The position numbers and the translations under genes were made by a program. A DNA stretch of 64,000 nt from Desulfosporosinus fructosivorans (GTDB taxonomy: Bacteria; Bacillota; Desulfitobacteriia; Desulfitobacteriales; Desulfitobacteriaceae). Where the stretch lies: the NCBI RefSeq assembly GCF_004766045.1, contig NZ_SPQQ01000002.1, forward strand, positions 744,001-808,000, in the 5' to 3' direction. Shown one piece after another: positions 59,184 to 64,000 of the stretch. The notes under the pieces were generated by a model. The model saw only the letters and a list, made by a program, of their open reading frames with translations. It did not search any database and was not told where the DNA came from. Position 1 is the stretch's first letter. Each line of letters opens with the position of its first letter.

Positions 59184-60407
59184 TTATAATAATTGTATGA
59201 TTTGTGCCTTGAGTTTAGCTTTATCCATAGTACATCCTAGTTCTTTAACCTTCTTCCCTTTATCTAAAACAATGACGGCAGGGACAGCTTTTATCTCATA
59301 CTTTTCCGCAAGGTTTTTCTTGGTAGCTAAGTCCACTTTAACAATTTTATAGTCTTCATTATGCTCTCGCTGAAGCTCCTCCATTAGGGATGAAAACTCC
59401 AGACTTTCTGTGTTCGAGGCATTGAAGAACACCAGTAAAACCTTTTTATAGCTATTAGCGATATCGGTCTTGAAGGCATTGAGTTCTTCAATGTAGCGCT
59501 CAGCAGCTACAGCTGCCGTAGCCCCATCTCCCGCCGCCGAAACAACTTGTCTTAAATATTTAACTCGATTATCCCCAACCGCATAAACGCCATTCAGATT
59601 CGTTTCCATCAGGTCATTGACAGGGATATATCCCCTCTTGTCCATCTCGACGCCACTCTCTTTAAGATATTGCGTAGAGGGAACCATTCCAACAAAGAAA
59701 AATACACCCTGGCATTCTAATTCTGAAGAACCGCCTGTTTTTAAGTTCTTTATTTTAACCCCTTTAACACTTTCTTCGCCCAATACTTCTTCCACCGTGG
59801 AGTTCCAGATAAACTCCATCTTTTCTTTACTAAACGCGCGTTCAGCACTGACTTTATTGCAATCCAGGATTCCTTTATCGTGGAGTACAATAACTGTAAC
59901 TTTTTTCGCAAACTTGGTAATATACATACCTTCCTCGATGGCTTGGTCGCCGCTTCCAATGACAACGACGTCTTCTCCTTTGAAGAATTCAGCATCACAG
60001 GTGGCGCAATACGCTACTCCACTACCTTGGAGCCGTTTCTCACCAGGGATATTCAGGAGCCTTGGCTCACTGCCGCAGGCAATGATCACAGCCTTAGCTG
60101 TAAATTCCTTCACCTTTTTGGTTTTGATCACTTTATCTTCTTGGGAAAAATCGGTACTCACGACTACATCTCTTAAAAACTCCACGCCAAAGCTCTCAGC
60201 ATGTTTCTTAAAGTCAAGCATGAGATCAGAGCCACTAATTTGTCCGTAACCAGGGTAATTAACAATTTCACGTGTCGTATTCACTAATCCGCCGACGGTT
60301 CCTTTGTTGATGATCAGAGTTTTAAGCTTAGCCCTACCCCCATAGATAGCAGCGGATAATCCAGCGGGTCCCCCGCCAATAATTATTAAATCATACGTAT
60401 TAGCCAT
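59184..60407 (-). CDS. Thioredoxin reductase-like protein with extra C-terminal thioredoxin fold
   Basis: 407 residues; normal TrxB is about 310. The reductase part has the FAD loop LIIIGGGPAGLSAAIYGGRA, the redox pair CATC (about 136-139), the second cofactor fold VVVIGSGDQAIEEGMYITKF and the closing VYAVGDNRVKYLRQVVSAAGDGATAAV. From about residue 318 a thioredoxin fold follows: VLLVFFNASNTESLEF, KIVKVDLATKKNLAEKYEIK then AVPAVIVLDKGKK, with the cis-Pro intact. The WCxxC site is replaced by NASNTE, so this domain cannot do thiol exchange and may be a docking part. It is downstream of a thioredoxin gene (21-bp gap) and an arylsulfate sulfotransferase gene. Confidence 0.9.
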   Translation of the reverse strand: MANTYDLIIIGGGPAGLSAAIYGGRAKLKTLIINKGTVGGLVNTTREIVNYPGYGQISGSDLMLDFKKHAESFGVEFLRDVVVSTDFSQEDKVIKTKKVKEFTAKAVIIACGSEPRLLNIPGEKRLQGSGVAYCATCDAEFFKGEDVVVIGSGDQAIEEGMYITKFAKKVTVIVLHDKGILDCNKVSAERAFSKEKMEFIWNSTVEEVLGEESVKGVKIKNLKTGGSSELECQGVFFFVGMVPSTQYLKESGVEMDKRGYIPVNDLMETNLNGVYAVGDNRVKYLRQVVSAAGDGATAAVAAERYIEELNAFKTDIANSYKKVLLVFFNASNTESLEFSSLMEELQREHNEDYKIVKVDLATKKNLAEKYEIKAVPAVIVLDKGKKVKELGCTMDKAKLKAQIIQLL

Positions 60408-60427
60408 TTTCTCATTTCACCTCATGA

Positions 60428-60754
60428 TTATGAATTCAGCACGTCTGTAATTTTTTCCTTGACGTCTTCTTCCTCAACCTTACTTGCTAATTTTCCTTGG
60501 TATTCGCCATCTTTAAAAAAAAGAATTTGAGGAACGCCTTTTAAGGAGAATCTTTGGTATAAGGCCTTGTCTTCCTCAACATCGACATAATAAAAGCTAA
60601 ACTTACCTTCGAATTGCGGCTGTAAATCTTCTAAAACGGGCACAACACCCTGGCAGACATGACAGCTTTTTCTTGAAAAGATAACTAAACAGGGTTCTCC
60701 TTTATCGTAAATCACTTCTTCAAAGCGGCCCGAATTCAATTTTTCTAACGACAT
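60428..60754 (-). CDS. Thioredoxin-like protein (SCHVC)
   Basis: 108 residues of thioredoxin fold. The redox motif is KSCHVCQGVVPVLEDL, so CHVC replaces CGPC; VDVEEDKALYQRFSLKGVPQ with the cis-Pro and ILFFKDGEYQGKL follow. The atypical pair suggests a different redox potential or a dedicated partner, most simply the reductase 21 bp downstream. AAAGGAG lies before the ATG. The arylsulfate sulfotransferase gene is 205 bp upstream in the same direction. Confidence 0.9.
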   Translation of the reverse strand: MSLEKLNSGRFEEVIYDKGEPCLVIFSRKSCHVCQGVVPVLEDLQPQFEGKFSFYYVDVEEDKALYQRFSLKGVPQILFFKDGEYQGKLASKVEEEDVKEKITDVLNS

Positions 60755-60959
60755 TTTTTCTTCACTCCTTTAAAATCGTGATTTTTCTAACCGATTGGAT
60801 TTTAACATCTTTGGACAGGAGAAATACTCCCCTACAGTAACAGATTTGTTATTATCTATTATCTGTCTACTTTTAAGGGAGCATACAAATATCTGAGAGA
60901 CTAATCACCACGTCGAATTGCATATATAGTGTTCGAAGGAACTAAGTATGCATACGCTC

Positions 60960-62843
60960 TTAAAGTTTTGCTGAGAATTGAGTATCGTATCGTTTATTAT
61001 CTATATTTAAATAAATATTATAGTCACCCGCTAATCGTTCCCTACTAACATAGAATTGGAAATCATTATCGTTTTGCTCCTCAAAAGAAACACACGCTGC
61101 GGTAACATCATGAACTACTGTCGGCACTAAGTAGAACTTCGAACCGTTTTCACCTTTTAATTCAAGAAAGACTTCGGATCCTTCCTTAAATGTTGCTCGA
61201 AGAGCCAATCTATCTTCTTCTAGTATTAACGAAAAGTTGTGTTTTGCCGGAACTTCTCCCTCAACGTCTTTAAATTTAACTTTGAATCCAATCTCTGGAG
61301 TTACTCTAAATCCACCTAAGAATTTACCTTTACCAAGCGCAAAGTTAGTCGTTTCGTCATATAACGGAAGTCTTCTTGCTCGATAATAATTACCGCCTTG
61401 AACTTTCAATTCGTATTTGACTTCATCATTTTGTACTTCAACAGTGATGGATTTTAACGTTAAATGGATATGCTCGTCTTTATATTTATTCAGGAGCATT
61501 GCGCCTAAACCATCGGTATGTTTCCCTCTATAGGTGGCAATACCACCAGAGTGAATCAAATAGTGTCCTTCACTATAGTAATCGACGTTACAAATATAAG
61601 GGGAATAAAATTCTGCTCCTCTTTCTTTACCATACTGCCAAACTTGTTCGATTTCCATTTTGGCGGTGTCAATTCTATAGATAACCCCTCTGGAGAAGTT
61701 GTCGTCGGGTGAAACTCTTGTAGCTTCGTTTTTAGACCGATAGGTTCCGTTGTCAAAGACGAATACATCTCCATTGGGTAGAATTCTTGCGGCATGTTGC
61801 TCGTACTGCCAGTCAAAATCACCTTTAGTTACGTTTTTAAAGAAATATTTTTGCCAATCTTCTCCCCAACCTTCTGGGTCTCCAATAATCCAGTTTAATT
61901 TTGCAGTATCATAATCGATGTTAATAATCGCATCTTTGTGTCTGCCGGACATTGTAATAGAATTAGTCGGTTTGTCATACCAAACCGAGTTGTTGTGGAA
62001 CCAATCATGGTGGTTCCAATCTCCCGCGTCCCCGCTTTCTCTTAGTAACATATTAAGAAGATCCCATGATTTAACGACTTCCCCGGTTTTTCTATCAATT
62101 TCAACAACATAGTCCTCAACAGATTCATTGAAGTCATTATCCGAAGCTGCTAAAATGTTGCCATTTTCTAGCTCTATTGCATCATGGTGAAACCCACCCG
62201 GCAACCGATATTCTGTATAGATTTTGCCGCTTAAGTCCATTTCCATTAGTCCAACCGTGTAGTAGGGTTTTTGGATTGTCCGGTAAGACGTTACCAAAAG
62301 CCTTCCGTTTTCTAATCGTTTAATATCCCAGCTTTGCTTATTTGTGATAACCCATCGCAAATCACCAGCATAATCAAATCCGACCGTTTTGCTAGATTCA
62401 ATTAAAGGAGTAGTCGTTGAGATCATCATTAGGTCTTTCCCAAAATACTCTGATGTGGTATGGCAATATAGAGCTTTATTGACATCTAATTCTTCAATTT
62501 TAATTATAACTTGTGACGTTTTACCATTGCCAAGGGTTATAAGCACAATGTTTTCATAATTATCATATAATCCATAAATCGGTAATACATGCTCTTTTGC
62601 ACTAGCAAAGGTATGTGTTAGATCACCTTCTACTGCTTTACCTTTTACAGTTATTTGTGCTGTAGTTTCTTCGTCTGTGATAAAACAAATGACTGCAGCA
62701 AGTGGATTAATCAAATATGGATTTTCGACAACAAGTAGGTTTTCTAGAGTATAATTTCCTGACCTAAGCTCAGCCAAAAACTTTTCTTCGGACTCGGATT
62801 GTAGTGTAATCAAATGTTGTTCTGTTTCTAAATAATTGCTCAA
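60960..62843 (-). CDS. assT: PAPS-independent arylsulfate sulfotransferase, apparently cytoplasmic
   Basis: 627 residues, TTG start with AAGGAG. This beta-propeller enzyme moves a sulfate from one phenol ester to another through a sulfo-histidine. Key regions are GGFHHDAIELENGNIL, WNHHDWFHNNSVWYD with SITMSGRHKDAIINID (His and Arg of the site) and QYEQHAARILPNGDVFVFDN (the likely active His), about residues 218-372. An extra N-terminal beta domain (1-110) and C-terminal beta domain (460-627) are present. No signal peptide is seen (MSNYLETEQHLITL), unlike the exported enterobacterial enzyme. The divergent LysR gene beside it is broken. Confidence 0.9.
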   Translation of the reverse strand: MSNYLETEQHLITLQSESEEKFLAELRSGNYTLENLLVVENPYLINPLAAVICFITDEETTAQITVKGKAVEGDLTHTFASAKEHVLPIYGLYDNYENIVLITLGNGKTSQVIIKIEELDVNKALYCHTTSEYFGKDLMMISTTTPLIESSKTVGFDYAGDLRWVITNKQSWDIKRLENGRLLVTSYRTIQKPYYTVGLMEMDLSGKIYTEYRLPGGFHHDAIELENGNILAASDNDFNESVEDYVVEIDRKTGEVVKSWDLLNMLLRESGDAGDWNHHDWFHNNSVWYDKPTNSITMSGRHKDAIINIDYDTAKLNWIIGDPEGWGEDWQKYFFKNVTKGDFDWQYEQHAARILPNGDVFVFDNGTYRSKNEATRVSPDDNFSRGVIYRIDTAKMEIEQVWQYGKERGAEFYSPYICNVDYYSEGHYLIHSGGIATYRGKHTDGLGAMLLNKYKDEHIHLTLKSITVEVQNDEVKYELKVQGGNYYRARRLPLYDETTNFALGKGKFLGGFRVTPEIGFKVKFKDVEGEVPAKHNFSLILEEDRLALRATFKEGSEVFLELKGENGSKFYLVPTVVHDVTAACVSFEEQNDNDFQFYVSRERLAGDYNIYLNIDNKRYDTQFSAKL

Positions 62844-62940
62844 AAAGGTTCACTCCTTATCATATATTAAGCCGTTTGTCCTTGTTCATTTAAGTACATT
62901 ATACATTTCACAAAATACGACATAAAACACAACTTCATTG

Positions 62941-62973
62941 TTCTAGTTCACAACGCTTTGTTGTGAACTAGAA
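62941..62973. repeat. Perfect inverted repeat between assT and the LysR pseudogene
   Basis: TTCTAGTTCACAAC and GTTGTGAACTAGAA form a 14-bp perfect stem with a 5-nt loop. It lies about 100 bp upstream of assT in the divergent control region, so it is either a LysR-type operator or a transcript structure. Confidence 0.65.
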
Positions 62974-63141
62974 CGCATAGTCGAAAAGAATCTGTTGTAT
63001 ACAGACCCTCTAGAGGTATACTAACAAAAACAGTAATCTTTAGGCAGCGACAGGTTTAAGTGCTGTCTTTTTAATTGCAAAGACTAGTAAAAAGTTGGAT
63101 CTTACTACATAAGTCAGAATTTAATAGGGAGTGAAATAAAT

Positions 63142-64000
63142 ATGCGTGTCAGCGACTTAAAATTTTTAATAGAATTGTCTCATTCAAAGTCGATTACACT
63201 AACGGCTGAGAAAATGCATATTTCCCAACAAGGTCTGAGCCAAATGATTACGGATTGGAGCAAGAGCTTGATGTTATTTTATTTCATCGGAGTCGACAGG
63301 GAACGACCCTAACTGAGGCTGGCCAAAAGACCGTTCTCACAGCAAAGGGGATTAGTGAAAAGTATAATGATTTAAAGACTGAGTTAGAGCTGCTTGGCCA
63401 GCAGCAAAAGTCCCCGATCGTGGGAGATCTGACCCTTTTCATTCCCATAATTCAGGTACAGTAGTTTTGCCCAAGGCTCTAAAATTGTTTAAGTCTAGAG
63501 ATTCGAATGTTAACTTAACGCTTAAAGAAAGTTCGCCTGTAGAAACCGTTGCTCGTATTAAGGATGATCCTGCAGTGGTAGGGCTTATAAATTTTCCAGA
63601 AGCTTATTACCAGGATCCTGATAAGCAAATTTTGTTTCCTGTCCCGAGTTAGTGTATAAGAAACTTTTACGCGATGATTTAATCGTCTGTATTCCGAAAT
63701 CCTGGTCATTAAGCAAAGATCAACTTGCTTTGATCAATGAATTAGTAAAACGGCCAATGGTCTATTTCGATACAAAACAATTCGATGAAATTATATCATT
63801 AATTTTTCAGGCGGGCGATCAGTCACCCAAGGTATTTTTAAAAACACTTAATAATGAATTATTTCGTCAAACGATCATTGATGGGTTAGCTATGGGTGCT
63901 CTTTCTTCGCTTGAGGTGAGTGATTATCGGCTTTTGAAAGAGTGCACTATTCAGTCAGATCTGCGCTTAAAGCTCGTTTTTACCTGGGTGAGTTCAGCGA
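63142..64000 (+). pseudogene. LysR-family regulator with three frameshifts, runs past the window end
   Basis: From the ATG at 63142 the frame is MRVSDLKFLIELSHSKSITL then TAEKMHISQQGLSQMIT, a LysR winged helix. At about 63250 it moves to the frame LEQELDVILFHRSRQGTTLT. At about 63448-63455 it moves again, to NSGTVVLPKALKLFKSRDSN. At about 63645-63652 it moves a third time, to LVYKKLLRDDLIVCIPKSWS, which stays open to the end of the window. Each step is explained by a single missing base. The protein cannot be made as one chain, unless the assembly has errors. It is divergent from assT and was presumably its regulator. Confidence 0.85.

Noticed and set aside
59617-60249. 210-codon plus-strand frame opposite the thioredoxin reductase gene
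   Set aside because: Shadow frame; the minus-strand reductase with CATC and FAD motifs explains the sequence.

Overview
The window looks like chromosomal DNA of an anaerobic, spore-forming, low-to-medium GC Firmicute of the Desulfosporosinus/Desulfitobacterium type (Peptococcaceae in the broad sense). This is inferred from gene content: sigma-54 activators, ETF-coupled quinone-reducing iron-sulfur proteins, DMSO-reductase-type molybdoenzymes, a dipicolinate synthase subunit, strong AGGAGG ribosome binding sites, and a mostly AT-leaning base composition. No rRNA, tRNA, CRISPR array or complete insertion sequence was seen.

Layout. (1) 1-7064, minus strand: a sigma-54 activator, an etfA / membrane FeS protein / etfB operon behind a -24/-12 promoter, and a membrane protein (cut by the window edge) behind a second -24/-12 promoter. 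(2) 7065-8290: a small unknown ORF and a decayed second copy of panB. (3) 8294-27913, minus: dpaA, then a long cluster around a molybdopterin aldehyde oxidoreductase with its apparent maturation genes. These are a CoA-ligase-like protein, a NifX-like protein, a MoeA-like protein, a histidine phosphatase, XdhC, an NTP transferase-HD fusion, the radical SAM protein TrsS, a methyltransferase, a C-GCAxxG-C-C protein, a CxxC redox protein and a flavin/FeS oxidoreductase. A chemotaxis receptor and a broken DUF4338 gene interrupt it. An aryl-alcohol-type dehydrogenase, a YaaH-like transporter and a divergent XylR_N/PucR regulator sit at its upstream end, suggesting alcohol -> aldehyde -> acid oxidation. 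(4) 30735-31571: intact panB.

(5) 31915-37666, minus: a distinctly GC-richer operon (SDR dehydrogenase, etfB, etfA, FAD-dependent reductase, fixC, fixX), followed by a sigma-54 activator and a divergent PucR-type regulator that itself has a -24/-12 promoter. This looks like an acquired redox module with two-tier control. (6) 41382-43140: a scar zone with an HxlR tail, a MNT/HEPN pair that has lost its HEPN 5' end, and gene fragments. (7) 43186-47992, minus: torD-dmsA-dmsB-dmsC, a respiratory DMSO-reductase-family operon. (8) 48273-50131: a broken molybdoenzyme gene, a truncated PucR regulator and a truncated HxlR gene. (9) 50501-54152: an MFS carrier, an enolase-superfamily enzyme and a divergent FadR-type regulator with shared operator motifs. 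(10) 54990-58273: a TetR regulator with its own palindrome and a divergent old-yellow-enzyme/ABM pair behind a 49-bp operator-like inverted repeat. (11) 59184-62843, minus: a PAPS-independent arylsulfate sulfotransferase without a signal peptide, a thioredoxin, and a thioredoxin reductase carrying a second thioredoxin fold without a CxxC. (12) 63142-64000: a LysR gene with three frameshifts.

A theme of the window is duplication and decay. Remnants of panB, the CoA ligase, adh, HxlR (three times), HEPN, a molybdoenzyme, PucR and LysR lie between intact, tightly packed catabolic operons, each with its own regulator.
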